A stretch of 64,000 nucleotides of DNA, taken from positions 930,001 to 994,000 of the forward strand of contig NZ_RJTX01000001.1 of assembly GCF_003729955.1 (NCBI RefSeq), given 5' to 3'. Source of the DNA: Chryseobacterium daecheongense. Its GTDB lineage: Bacteria > Bacteroidota > Bacteroidia > Flavobacteriales > Weeksellaceae. The notes beneath the pieces were generated by a model. That model did no database searches. It was not told the DNA's origin and saw only the letters and a program-made list of their open reading frames with translations. The position numbers and the translations under genes were made by a program. Below are positions 52,331-60,303 of the stretch, one piece after another; position 1 is the stretch's first letter, and every line of letters begins with the position of its first letter.

Positions 52331-53035
52331 ATGAAACGACTTTTATTACTAGGCTCTCTACTATTTTCAGTAGATGCCTTCTGCCAGGTAGGTATTAATA
52401 CAAGTACCCCACAGAAAACACTTCATGTAAATGGCTCTCTACAAATTACGAATGAATTAAATGTTGGAGGTAATGCCTCTACAGCCGGATCAGCCGGAAC
52501 ATCAGGGCAGGTTCTTACATCAGGTGGGCCCGGTGTTGCTCCTTCATGGACTAATATAAATTCAGTAAGCGGAACAATAGCTTCTGCAAACTATGTACAG
52601 GGAACTACTACTTTAACAGTCCCTCAAGGAACCACTGCTGATGTTCCAGGAGTCTCGATAACACTAACTGTCCCTGCAGGAAAAACCCAAACTTTTTTGT
52701 TTACCATTTTGGGATATGCTTCAGGTTTAACGTACGAATCAACCCAAGGAGTTTTTTCTTTATTACAAAATGGGGTTAAGATATCATCTGCATTTGCATC
52801 GAAAGCAGGCTATTTCCCTTCTTCCACCGCAGGGCAGGAACTATGGAACATGCCTGTTCCTGTAACGTTTCTAAAATCGGTAACCCTTGGACCTGGAACC
52901 TATACTTTCAAAGTACAGTATACATCTTGGTGGGGAAGCAGTGATGTTAATCTCGTTCCTTCGAGCTATGGGGGTTACAATGGAGATACAGAAGCCATGC
53001 TTACTAAAATGCAGGTTTTAGTCTATAATAACTGA
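52331..53035 (+). CDS. Secreted adhesin-like protein, cassette gene 1
   Basis: The 234-residue protein has a signal peptide (to about FCQ, residue 19), then QVGINTSTPQKTLHVNGSLQ, the tail-fibre-like motif (VGIxTxxPxxxLxVNG) found at the start of many secreted Bacteroidota proteins. A Gly/Ser/Thr-rich stretch (residues 45-80) leads to a C-terminal beta-sandwich of about 130 residues, probably of the C1q/TNF jelly-roll kind: TFLFTILGYASGL, GTYTFKVQYTSWWGSSDV. It may bind a ligand or another cell on the surface. It is the first of six related genes, and the candidate switch lies just before it. Function is not known. Confidence 0.75.
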   Translation: MKRLLLLGSLLFSVDAFCQVGINTSTPQKTLHVNGSLQITNELNVGGNASTAGSAGTSGQVLTSGGPGVAPSWTNINSVSGTIASANYVQGTTTLTVPQGTTADVPGVSITLTVPAGKTQTFLFTILGYASGLTYESTQGVFSLLQNGVKISSAFASKAGYFPSSTAGQELWNMPVPVTFLKSVTLGPGTYTFKVQYTSWWGSSDVNLVPSSYGGYNGDTEAMLTKMQVLVYNN

Positions 53036-53434
53036 TGATTGAAAACGATGCAATCATAGTAACAGCAGAAAATTTTTCTGTGGTAGCTAAGAAAACATTC
53101 CCGAAATGTCAGTTCATTCAACAAGTCTAAGTTTTTTCATAAGTTTTTGTAGGGCGGATAGGTGTGAATATTTGTCCGCCAATTCTTAAAACAAAGTATT
53201 TATGATGTGTTTTAGGAATTCATTTAGAGCTCAAGAAAAGTGAATTATACATTCTATTTTTTATATAAAAGTAGAAAAGCCTAATGAGATTGTAGATGTC
53301 CTAAGCCCCTAATTATTATTTCCCTTCAAATATATATGTTCCGATATCACAGATGATGAGAAAGAAAAAGGGGGCTTAGTTTTATTACAAGACCAATATA
53401 TCATTTAACAGAATTTACGTCAAAAATTAAAATT
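53036..53434. other. 399-base non-coding gap with decayed inverted repeats
   Basis: No open frame of note lies here. Three inverted repeats can be seen: GGCGGA...TCCGCC (53153-53180), a 13-bp pair with one mismatch (53181-53193 and 53208-53220) and CTAAGCCCC...GGGGCTTAG (53301-53379). The first could end transcription of cassette gene 1, though its T run is poor. I see no strong TAnnTTTG box for the next gene. Confidence 0.5.
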
Positions 53435-54190
53435 ATGAAAAGAATAATAAATTTTCTGTTTGTCATCAATGCCTTATATCTGAGTGCACAACAAGGAAGT
53501 GTAGGTATTGGTACAACTAATCCTGATGCTTCAGCTATTTTAGATGTAGTATCATCAAATAAAGGATTGCAGCTTCCGGTAGTTTCTCTTACTTCCACTA
53601 CCGATATTACTACTATACCGAATCCAAAAACCGGTTTTATTATTTACAACAATGCTGTTGCAGGTTCCGGAAATACTTCTGTTAATAAAGGTTTATATGC
53701 ATTTAATGGCACAGGATGGGAAAGGATGTGGACGAAATCTGATGTAAAAACCGAAATAGATAAAATCCCTTTCATAACACCAGTGTTTGCAGCAAGTAAT
53801 ATAGCTGCTTCAGGAAGTATCGCAGCAGGTACAATTACCAATCTCACCTTCAATACCCTCCATAAAGACTTACCGGCAGGAGCGCAAGGCGGACCTTCTT
53901 ACACAGGATACAGAATCCAACAGGCAGGAGGATATGTGATCTCTTATAATGTGGATATCAGGAACGTATCGGGAGACACCACAGGTGGGGCGATGGTCTA
54001 TGTACAGAAAAACGGAACCGATCTGTGTACTTACGGAACTTCAAAGGTATATCAGTATGGAGGAGTTTCAAGTACATGCACAGTGAAGCTGGCGGTAAAT
54101 GATCTTATTACATTCAGAGCACAGTCTTCAAATGCTGCCTATCAGATAACCAATCCTAATGTTTCTATTTCGAAAATATCAAATAATTAA
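53435..54190 (+). CDS. Secreted adhesin-like protein, cassette gene 2
   Basis: The 251-residue protein has a signal peptide (to about LSAQ, residue 19), the motif GSVGIGTTNPDASAILDVVSSNKGLQLP, then a linker (PKTGFIIYNNAV, TGWERMW) and a C-terminal beta-sandwich from about residue 115: ITNLTFNTLHKDLPAG, YRIQQAGGYVISYNVDIRN, ITFRAQSSNAAY. This last part resembles C1q-like domains. Genes 3 and 4 share the same plan. It lies 6 bases before gene 3 and shares its direction. It is probably secreted and surface-attached; no binding partner is suggested by sequence. Confidence 0.75.
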   Translation: MKRIINFLFVINALYLSAQQGSVGIGTTNPDASAILDVVSSNKGLQLPVVSLTSTTDITTIPNPKTGFIIYNNAVAGSGNTSVNKGLYAFNGTGWERMWTKSDVKTEIDKIPFITPVFAASNIAASGSIAAGTITNLTFNTLHKDLPAGAQGGPSYTGYRIQQAGGYVISYNVDIRNVSGDTTGGAMVYVQKNGTDLCTYGTSKVYQYGGVSSTCTVKLAVNDLITFRAQSSNAAYQITNPNVSISKISNN

Positions 54191-54196
54191 AATCTT

Positions 54197-54955
54197 ATGA
54201 AATCTAAATTACTAAGTGTATTTCTGGGATTAATTATGATCATGAATCATGCCCAGATAGTTATAGGATCAAGCAACGCATCACCGGCTGCTGCCCTGAA
54301 GCTTGATTCAAATAATAAAGCATTAAGAATCCCGAATTTATCTATAACAAGCAGAACAGATGCAACAAACCCAATTTCGTCACCTGCAACAGGAGTCATG
54401 CTTTATAACATCAATTCAAGCATTACTAATGATATTACAAAAGGAGTAGGATATTGGGGAAGTGATAACCAATATCATTCTCAGGCAACCCCTACATCAG
54501 CCGATGAAATTGTTTCCACTTCTCAAATTCCCTCGCTAATCTTCAGTGCAGCTATTGGACAAAAACCTATTACTGCTTCGGGAAGCGCCGCAGGTGGAAG
54601 CTGGACCAGACTTTCTCTTATCACATCTGAAATATTGTTTGATAAATACGCTGCATGGGATAGTACAACCAACCAATATAAAACACCTTCTACAGGTATA
54701 TACATGCTGGAGTTTATTACCGATATGTCAAATACAGGGAATAACGGAGGAACTAGCACTCATAGGATTTTGAAAGCAGCAGCTCTTATGGTAAGTGCTT
54801 CCGGACGAGACAGCGTGATTAACAACAGAATGTACACAACGTTGATTACTACTCAAAATTTAACATTAAATGACCTTCTTGCCTTTGAATACATCTATAC
54901 TGCAAACAATTACAGAATACAATCAGGGACTCTTAATATCTACAAATATCAATAA
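54197..54955 (+). CDS. Secreted adhesin-like protein, cassette gene 3
   Basis: The 252-residue protein has a signal peptide (to about HAQ, residue 23) and a degenerate form of the motif: IVIGSSNASPAAALKLDSNNKALRIPNLSI. The domain order matches gene 2: motif, linker (SSPATGVMLYNINSS, GYWGSDNQYH) and C-terminal beta-sandwich (about 125-252, GIYMLEFITDMSNTGNN, LLAFEYIYTANNYRIQ). The GxxG core of the motif is changed, so it has diverged more than its neighbours. Its stop codon overlaps the start codon of gene 4 by one base, so the two are coupled. Confidence 0.72.
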   Translation: MKSKLLSVFLGLIMIMNHAQIVIGSSNASPAAALKLDSNNKALRIPNLSITSRTDATNPISSPATGVMLYNINSSITNDITKGVGYWGSDNQYHSQATPTSADEIVSTSQIPSLIFSAAIGQKPITASGSAAGGSWTRLSLITSEILFDKYAAWDSTTNQYKTPSTGIYMLEFITDMSNTGNNGGTSTHRILKAAALMVSASGRDSVINNRMYTTLITTQNLTLNDLLAFEYIYTANNYRIQSGTLNIYKYQ

Positions 54956-55752
54956 TGATGAAAACACAAATTACATATATAATATGCTTATTAGCTACTT
55001 TTAATTTAAAGGTCAATGCTCAGGTGGGTATAGGTTTAAACAACCCGGATGCAAATACTATTCTGGATTTATATAGTACCAATAAAGGGTTGCTTATTCC
55101 CCGGATACAGCTTTCGGGAATCAATGATACTTCTACGGTTCCGGTAACATCTTCCTCCAGCTCACCTGAACAAGGGACTTTAATTTATAATCTTTTAGAT
55201 AGCGGAACTTCACCCAATAATGTATTTAAGGATACTTTTTATATCTGGACAGGCACACAATGGGAAAGTATTGGAGAAGTAAATGATATTCGTACTGAAA
55301 TCAACAATAAAAATACTACTCAGGTATTATTTGCCGGAAGCCCGGCTGTAGTAACTGCAAGCTATACAATGCCTAACTATTCAGCATGGACCACAATGAA
55401 TTTTTCTACTGAAAGATTAGATTTGGGAAACACTCATACAGCAGGTACTTTTACAATTCCTGCAACAGGATTGTATTCATTCTTCGGAGATGTTTCATTA
55501 GGTTTATCAAGTCCAAACGGAGTCGCTAAAGCTTTTGGGGCACGCATCTTCAATGCGACGACTTCTACGGTATTAGCGATTTCATATTTTGGAACAGGAG
55601 CCGGAGGAAATGGAGGAGATATGCCTTTATACTGGATGGGAAATTTACCTGCAGGTACACAGATCCAGATTCAATATCGCGTAAGAGCTGATTTTTCCAG
55701 TACATTGTCTACAAGCGCTAATTCCAACATAACACTAAGAAAGCATTTTTGA
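54955..55752 (+). CDS. Secreted adhesin-like protein, cassette gene 4
   Basis: The 265-residue protein has a signal peptide (to about VNAQ, residue 23), QVGIGLNNPDANTILDLYSTNKGLLIP, a linker ending in IWTGTQWESIG and a C-terminal domain of about 150 residues with GLYSFFGDVSLGLSSPNG and ISYFGTGAGGNGG and IQYRVRADFSSTLST. The plan matches genes 2 and 3. The start ATG overlaps the preceding stop. The translation begins with two Met codons (MMK), either of which could be used. Confidence 0.75.
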   Translation: MMKTQITYIICLLATFNLKVNAQVGIGLNNPDANTILDLYSTNKGLLIPRIQLSGINDTSTVPVTSSSSSPEQGTLIYNLLDSGTSPNNVFKDTFYIWTGTQWESIGEVNDIRTEINNKNTTQVLFAGSPAVVTASYTMPNYSAWTTMNFSTERLDLGNTHTAGTFTIPATGLYSFFGDVSLGLSSPNGVAKAFGARIFNATTSTVLAISYFGTGAGGNGGDMPLYWMGNLPAGTQIQIQYRVRADFSSTLSTSANSNITLRKHF

Positions 55753-55799
55753 AAAAAACATTAAAAGAAATTCTCTTTCATATTTAAAATATTAGAGTT

Positions 55800-55859
55800 A
55801 TGAAAAAAATTAACTTCTTGTATATTCTTACTATCACCATTTATCATTTCCTCAGCTAG
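55800..55859 (+). pseudogene. Truncated signal-peptide remnant of a further cassette gene
   Basis: A 20-codon stretch reads as a signal peptide (MKKINFLYILTITIYHFLS) and then stops at TAG where the other cassette genes continue with AQVGI. No continuation of the motif is found downstream up to 55965. The position between genes 4 and 5 and the signal-like sequence suggest a decayed member. It is too short to be certain. Confidence 0.4.
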
Positions 55860-55965
55860 ATTTAACATTAGATAAATACTTCAGTGATGTCATCTCCTCA
55901 GGGATTTTAGTTTTTGCATCAATATTTATAAATACAGGAAATAAAAACCATTTAAAACACAAAAA

Positions 55966-56556
55966 ATGAAAATTAATATTTTAATTCTAAATGTATTAAT
56001 TCCAGGTTGTCTGCTTAGTCAAGTTGGAATTAACACAACCAGTCCCACTAAAACATTGGATGTCAACGGTGAAGTGAGAATACGAACCCTTAATAATGTC
56101 AGTTTACCAAATGTGATGTATCTAGTTGCTGCCGATTCACAAGGCAACTTATCCCGAGCAACTCCTTTTGATACCATGTATTCTTCAGGAATATATGTAA
56201 GCTCAATAACCAACAATCAATGGAGTAATATAAGAATGAGCACTAAAGGCACTCGTCTTGATTTTGTTGGAAGAGCCGCTATGGGAAGCGGAATAGATTT
56301 TACATTTTCTGTTTTCTATGATTATGGGGCAGGTTTCAGTATAATATCTTCTCCCGTTATAGAAGGAGGCAGTTCGATAAATGTGTCCGGTATTTCTGCA
56401 ACATCCTTCAGGGTATCTATTACCAGTGGCGCTACAACAGAAAACTTCTTATTCACGATTTCTGTACCTTCTTCGGATTTGGCCAATATAGTAGCTTCTA
56501 ATATTAATGGAATAGTAATGAAAGGGACTTTTGTTTCTGAGCACAATATGTCATAA
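55966..56556 (+). CDS. Secreted adhesin-like protein, cassette gene 5
   Basis: The 196-residue protein has a signal peptide (to about LLSQ, residue 19), QVGINTTSPTKTLDVNGEVRIRTLNN, then DSQGNLSRATPFDTMYSSGIYVSSITNNQW and a C-terminal domain from about residue 80 (GTRLDFVGRAAMGSGIDFTFSVFYDYG; ENFLFTISVPSSD). The C-terminal domain is unlike that of genes 2-4 but like that of gene 6. It lies 213 bases after gene 4 and 34 before gene 6. The role is unknown; surface exposure is inferred from the signal and motif. Confidence 0.75.
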   Translation: MKINILILNVLIPGCLLSQVGINTTSPTKTLDVNGEVRIRTLNNVSLPNVMYLVAADSQGNLSRATPFDTMYSSGIYVSSITNNQWSNIRMSTKGTRLDFVGRAAMGSGIDFTFSVFYDYGAGFSIISSPVIEGGSSINVSGISATSFRVSITSGATTENFLFTISVPSSDLANIVASNINGIVMKGTFVSEHNMS

Positions 56557-56590
56557 ATCATAGCTAACTTCTAAAAGCACTACACTAAAG

Positions 56591-57151
56591 ATGAAAAAAA
56601 TTATATTGGCATTGTGCGCAATAGTATATTTTCATGGCCAATCACAGATTGGAGTTGCTATTATTTCTCCAACAAATACTTTAGATGTGAATGGAGAAAC
56701 CAGGATCAGAACATTGGCAGACATACCATCCCCTAATGCATCCACTCTGTTAGCCACCGATAACAGCGGAGTGATGAAAAAGACAACTTTTTTTGATGCT
56801 ATATATTCTTCAGGATTATATACCCGAAGTTTATCAAATGACAATTGGAACAATCTATATGTCGGAACAAAAGCCTGTCGACTTGATTTCGTGGGAAGAG
56901 TCGCTGATAGTGGTATTGACTTTACGTTTTCAGTATTATACAAAATAGGTGTCGGATTTCAGGTTGTGTCTCAAAACAATGTTGTTATCATACCTATTAA
57001 TGCTACAACTTTTCAAATATTTATTTATGTCGGAGCGGTTTATACCTGCAAATTGACGCTCTTGGGAAATATGGCAAATATGAATGCTGTTAAAACCTTA
57101 GGAGGGGGTTGGATTCAGGGAACTTTCAGGAGCATTCCCATTTTGAATTAA
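56591..57151 (+). CDS. Secreted adhesin-like protein, cassette gene 6
   Basis: The 186-residue protein has a signal peptide (to about HGQ), QIGVAIISPTNTLDVNGETRIRTLADIP, then DNSGVMKKTTFFDAIYSSGLYTRSLSNDNW and the same C-terminal domain as gene 5 (CRLDFVGRVADSGIDFTFSVLYKIG). The two proteins are similar along their length, so genes 5 and 6 arose by tandem duplication. The last part (VYTCKLTLLGNMANMNAV) holds a Cys not found in gene 5. A weak hairpin lies after the stop codon at 57153-57170. Confidence 0.75.
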   Translation: MKKIILALCAIVYFHGQSQIGVAIISPTNTLDVNGETRIRTLADIPSPNASTLLATDNSGVMKKTTFFDAIYSSGLYTRSLSNDNWNNLYVGTKACRLDFVGRVADSGIDFTFSVLYKIGVGFQVVSQNNVVIIPINATTFQIFIYVGAVYTCKLTLLGNMANMNAVKTLGGGWIQGTFRSIPILN

Positions 57152-57271
57152 GCAATCTGCCGAAAGATTGAGCATAACTTAAAAATGAAGAAAATATATC
57201 GATGATCAACAATTGACTAAGTAAGTATCATTCTGCTGAATGATTTACAAGGGTAATATAAAATAGAGATA

Positions 57272-57694
57272 ATGGATTTTAAAGAGATACACATAGGAAA
57301 AATGATTAAAAAGAGAGTTACAGAATGCGAGATGGATACATCCCGCATCTGTAACTTTTTTAAATGTACTGTTGAAGAAATTGAGAAAATGTATGAGGAG
57401 AAAGGTCTGGATTCTGAAATATTATTGAAGTGGTGTAAGATTTTGGGATATGATTTTTTCAGAATATATTCTCAACATCTCATATTATATTCTCCACCAT
57501 TTAAGATAGAGACAAAAAAAAAGTTAAAAAAATCTTTACTGCCAAAGTTTCGGAAAAACATTTATACTAAAGAAATAATAGATTTTATTTTTGAACAGAT
57601 CGATTCCGGAAAAATGACAAAAAATGAAGTAATTAAACGATACAGGATTCCTAAAACAACACTATACAAATGGATAAGCAAATACAAGAAATAA
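57272..57694 (+). CDS. Helix-turn-helix protein, 140 aa (upstream of a pair)
   Basis: The N-terminal part (1-75) reads DFKEIHIGKMIKKRVTECEMDTSRICNFFKCTVEEIEKMYEEKGLD and resembles an XRE-like helix-turn-helix; it is followed by LLKWCKILGYDFFRIYSQHLILYSP. The C-terminal part (about 95-140) has a second helix-turn-helix (GKMTKNEVIKRYRIPKTTLYKWISKYKK), of the type seen at the N-terminus of IS3-group transposases. There is no catalytic domain and no DDE motif. So it is either a regulator built from two DNA-binding units or a remnant of a transposase leader. It overlaps the next gene by 25 bases. It may control the cassette upstream. Confidence 0.7.
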   Translation: MDFKEIHIGKMIKKRVTECEMDTSRICNFFKCTVEEIEKMYEEKGLDSEILLKWCKILGYDFFRIYSQHLILYSPPFKIETKKKLKKSLLPKFRKNIYTKEIIDFIFEQIDSGKMTKNEVIKRYRIPKTTLYKWISKYKK

Positions 57695-58011
57695 ATCAGC
57701 CTGATTATAAGCAAATATATATTGATATTATTACCGTAAAATTTCCAGAGAAAATGGAGAAATGCTTTTTTTTACTTAATAAGAAGGAGCTGTCCGATAT
57801 AGATATTATAGAGCTCAACAAAAGGGTTTTTGAAACAGAGGATCTGGAAACTGAAAAATTTAATCAAAAACTCCGCTCTTATAATACATCCTCCATAATA
57901 AAGATTTTAGATTATCAGCAGAAAAACAGCTTAAATAATACTCAATTAGCAAAACATTTTAAGTTAAGTCGCAACACAGTGGCAAAATGGAAGAAAATGA
58001 ATATATGTTAG
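57670..58011 (+). CDS. Helix-turn-helix protein, 113 aa (second of a pair)
   Basis: The protein ends in a helix-turn-helix (LNNTQLAKHFKLSRNTVAKWKKMNIC, about 88-113), which is the common form of a small DNA-binding unit, and has an N-terminal helical region rich in acidic and Lys residues (about 10-75). It overlaps the preceding gene by 25 bases in another frame, so the two are coupled. The overlap and order suggest a functional pair. I cannot assign a regulator family, and no DNA target is known. Confidence 0.65.
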   Translation: MDKQIQEINQPDYKQIYIDIITVKFPEKMEKCFFLLNKKELSDIDIIELNKRVFETEDLETEKFNQKLRSYNTSSIIKILDYQQKNSLNNTQLAKHFKLSRNTVAKWKKMNIC

Positions 58012-58159
58012 TTAATATCAACAAGGTAATCTATTAAAAAGGCCGAATTAAAGACTATCTTTCTCAGAATAAAGGTTTTAAAGCCAGATAAGATCAAACT
58101 TCGTACCCGGACTGCAATTGCAACAGTTCCCGTTATCATTGAGTGCGAGATAAGATAGA

Positions 58160-58183
58160 GAATCCTGCCAAATGGCAGGATTC
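58160..58183. terminator. Hairpin after the DUF4142 gene
   Basis: GAATCCTGCCA (58160-58170) pairs with TGGCAGGATTC (58173-58183) around AA. It lies 17 bases beyond the stop codon at 58201. The leftward T run is weak, and the rightward flank is also T-poor. Between 58012 and 58159 I see no gene. Confidence 0.6.
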
Positions 58184-58200
58184 AGTATTATTTTAAGTGA

Positions 58201-58809
58201 TTATTTTACGGCACTCTTTGCCTTTTCAGATTCCATCAGGTGATGTTCTAAAGTAGGCAGGGTTTTACTTGCAAAAGATTTCAATGATGCTTCCGTACCT
58301 TCATTCGCCTGCTTTTTAAATTCAGCAATATCCTTTTGATGATCCTTCACCATAAGATCCGTGTATGCACGGTCAAATTCTGCTCCTTTTTTTGCTTTCA
58401 AATCATCATATTCCTTTTGTTTCTCGGCATCTAATCCGGCAGGCAAAGTATACCCCGCTGCTGATGCCCATTTCTTCAATTCATCATTGGCTTTACCATG
58501 GTCTTTCACCATCATACTTCCCAATGCTTTTACCGCCGTATTGTTTCCATTACTAGCTGCAAGTTCCCCCATCATTACCTCCATCATTCCACCTTTTGCA
58601 GCAGCATCCGCAAATTTTTTGTCCTGATCACTCAGAGAATTTGCTGTTCCGGCATCCGTCACTGTGGCAGAATCATTGACATTCATCGTAGAATCGGCAG
58701 GAGCAACCATTGCAGAACTATCTGCAGATTGATCAACGGCCGTAGTTTCATTTTTTTTGCACGCCACTATAGCAGCAACTGCTAACAGGGCTAAGATTGA
58801 ATTTTTCAT
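58201..58809 (-). CDS. DUF4142 lipoprotein
   Basis: The protein (202 aa) has a lipoprotein signal (VAAIVACKKN), an Ala/Asp/Ser-rich linker (about 20-55) and the DUF4142 helical domain from about 60: QDKKFADAAAKGGMMEVMMGELAASNGNNTAVKALGSMMVKDHGKANDELKKWA, then ALKAKKG-like EYDDLKAKKGAEFDRAYTDLMVKDHQKDIAEFKK. DUF4142 has a ferritin-like helical bundle, with unknown function; relatives are found in stress-related periplasmic contexts. It lies on the leftward strand, alone, with no operon partner. Confidence 0.88.
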   Translation of the reverse strand: MKNSILALLAVAAIVACKKNETTAVDQSADSSAMVAPADSTMNVNDSATVTDAGTANSLSDQDKKFADAAAKGGMMEVMMGELAASNGNNTAVKALGSMMVKDHGKANDELKKWASAAGYTLPAGLDAEKQKEYDDLKAKKGAEFDRAYTDLMVKDHQKDIAEFKKQANEGTEASLKSFASKTLPTLEHHLMESEKAKSAVK

Positions 58810-58866
58810 ATTATAAAATTTAGTGGTTAATTGAAATACAACAATTTATCTGCCAAAATAGGAATC

Positions 58867-58897
58867 AAAAAAACCTCACAAAATTCGTAAGGTTTTC
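58867..58897 (-). terminator. Terminator after the Lrp/AsnC gene
   Basis: Leftward, AAAACCTTAC pairs with GTGAGGTTTT (one G-U pair) and is followed by T-rich sequence. It lies 24 bases beyond the stop codon at 58921. Confidence 0.7.
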
Positions 58898-58920
58898 ATA
58901 TTGTATTTAAAGTAATGTTT

Positions 58921-59382
58921 TTATATTGTCAATCCATGAATGTTTTTCACCTGAGCCATTACGAATGTACTGTGGGTACTGCCAATAGATGGTACAGCAC
59001 CTAAAATATTGAAAACAAAATTCTGGTATTGCTTCATATCCTTAACATATACTTTAAGGAGAAAATCAAAATCACCGGAGATACTGTAACACTCTGCAAC
59101 TTCTTCAATCTCTAAAATTTCCCGTTCAAATTCAATCGCCAGATAGCTGTCATTGCTTTTTAATTTCAGCTGGCAGTAAACAGTAAATCCAAGATTAAGT
59201 TTTTCGGCATCCAGAATAGCCGCATATTTTTTAACATAACCTTCCTGTTCCAGCCGTTTTACTCTTTCAAAAACAGGTGATGGGGAAAGATTAACTTCTT
59301 TAGCCAACTCTTTGACAGTCAGTTTTGCATCTTTTTGAAGCAATCTGAGCAATTGCAGATCCTTATCATCCAGGTGTTCCAT
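58921..59382 (-). CDS. Lrp/AsnC-family transcriptional regulator
   Basis: The protein (153 aa) has an N-terminal winged helix-turn-helix (LDDKDLQLLRLLQKDAKLTVKELAKEVNLSPSPVFERVKRLEQEG, about 3-48) and a C-terminal RAM (ligand-binding) domain from about 62 (FTVYCQLKLKSNDSYLAIEFE, then YSISGDFDFLLKVYVKDMKQY, and TFVMAQVKN). It acts as an octamer or dimer that responds to amino acids in the family. The target here cannot be told. A -7 box and a GGGTT/AACCC inverted repeat (59400-59415) lie in its leader and could be an autoregulatory operator. Confidence 0.92.
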   Translation of the reverse strand: MEHLDDKDLQLLRLLQKDAKLTVKELAKEVNLSPSPVFERVKRLEQEGYVKKYAAILDAEKLNLGFTVYCQLKLKSNDSYLAIEFEREILEIEEVAECYSISGDFDFLLKVYVKDMKQYQNFVFNILGAVPSIGSTHSTFVMAQVKNIHGLTI

Positions 59383-59414
59383 AGAATATTATTCTTTAAG
59401 GGTTCATTTTAACC

Positions 59415-59422
59415 CAAATATA
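59415..59422 (-). promoter_or_regulatory. -7 box for the Lrp/AsnC gene
   Basis: Leftward TATATTTG (TAnnTTTG), 32 bases before the ATG at 59382. It touches the inverted repeat GGGTT...AACCC (59400-59415), which may be an operator. Confidence 0.55.
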
Positions 59423-59514
59423 CAGAATTTTATTCTGAAATAATTTTAATTTAAAGTTTTTTTTGCTTAATTATTACATTATTATTATTTATTTATTCTA
59501 TATATCTACATTTA

Positions 59515-59705
59515 CACCAATCAGATAAGGATGACCAACATCTGATTTTAGTAAAAAGTAAAAAAGGGAATTTTATATTAAGATCACTTCAATTGCGGGG
59601 TGGTCTTTTTAAATCAAAAAAATAAATTAGAAAAAATTCACTCAGTTTGAATACTTTTAGGGAGGGCAGTTATACAAATTGTATAGCTGCTTTTATTTTA
59701 TATAG
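59515..59705 (+). ncRNA. Possible small RNA or attenuator leader in a gene-free gap
   Basis: The gap 59423-59751 has no long open frame but several rightward structures: ATCAGAT...ATCTGAT (59520-59546), AGATCAC...GTGGTCT (59581-59606) followed by TTTTT, and a 12-bp stem with one G-U pair (59668-59693) followed by TTTTATTTT. GACCA at 59533-59537 can also pair with TGGTC at 59601-59605, the exchange seen in attenuators. A TACATTTA box lies near 59507. The nearest rightward gene is over a kilobase away, so a small RNA is the simpler reading. The family is not recognised. Confidence 0.3.
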
Positions 59706-59751
59706 ATTCAATAAAATTTAACGCTTCTTATGCAATATCTTATTCATACTA

Positions 59752-60303
59752 TTATTTTTTATGAGAACTATAAATAATGAAACTAAATAGGATTTCAATC
59801 AAACCACCCACCAATGAAGATATATCGGCTTCCACTTTCATGGTAAAAAGACTATATGCCGCCAATCCTAAAGCACCTCCCAACATCCAATAAAGACGTG
59901 TTCCGTAAAGACTGGCGAACGTTAAATATCTACCACCAACGATCATCATCATTCCCTGAAAGAACCATCCTATATTATTCAAAGACAAACCATAAGCTAA
60001 AGGAATACACATAATCATCCAAATTGTACCTTCCATGGCCAATTTACCAAGGGGATTATTTTTACTGTGTTGTCCTTTTATACCAATTAATTTCCCCATC
60101 AATGTTGCTAATGGAAAAATGAATACTCCACCTATCATTAAGACCCATACAGCTTGTTGAAAAGAATAAAAATAAGCGGTAAGACTAGAAACCAGCCAAA
60201 CGCTACCAGAAACAAAAACGCCAATAGAACCATATCCATATCCAACCCCCATGTCCTTTTGGGCTTCAGATAAGCTATCCGCATTCAGGTCTTTATTTTC
60301 CAT
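59752..60303 (-). CDS. Six-helix inner membrane protein of unknown function
   Basis: The protein (183 aa) has six or so membrane segments (about 24-44, 50-70, 92-110, 115-135, 140-155 and 165-180). A short hydrophilic N-terminus (DLNADSLSEAQKDMG) precedes the first. Features include GGVFIFPLATLMGKLIGIKG and NPLGKLAMEGTIWMIMCIPLAYGL, which resemble a DUF7010-like family. I am not sure of the name. It stands alone with no operon partner; its 3' end is 60 bases from the possible RNA. Confidence 0.75.
   Translation of the reverse strand: MENKDLNADSLSEAQKDMGVGYGYGSIGVFVSGSVWLVSSLTAYFYSFQQAVWVLMIGGVFIFPLATLMGKLIGIKGQHSKNNPLGKLAMEGTIWMIMCIPLAYGLSLNNIGWFFQGMMMIVGGRYLTFASLYGTRLYWMLGGALGLAAYSLFTMKVEADISSLVGGLIEILFSFIIYSSHKK

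Noticed and set aside
57272..58011. Insertion sequence
   Set aside because: The two small proteins resemble transposase leaders, but there is no catalytic transposase frame and no terminal inverted repeats around them.
50591..58200. Genomic island with attachment repeats at both ends
   Set aside because: The tRNA and recombinase suggest it, but I found no direct repeat of the tRNA 3' end by eye up to 58.2 kb.
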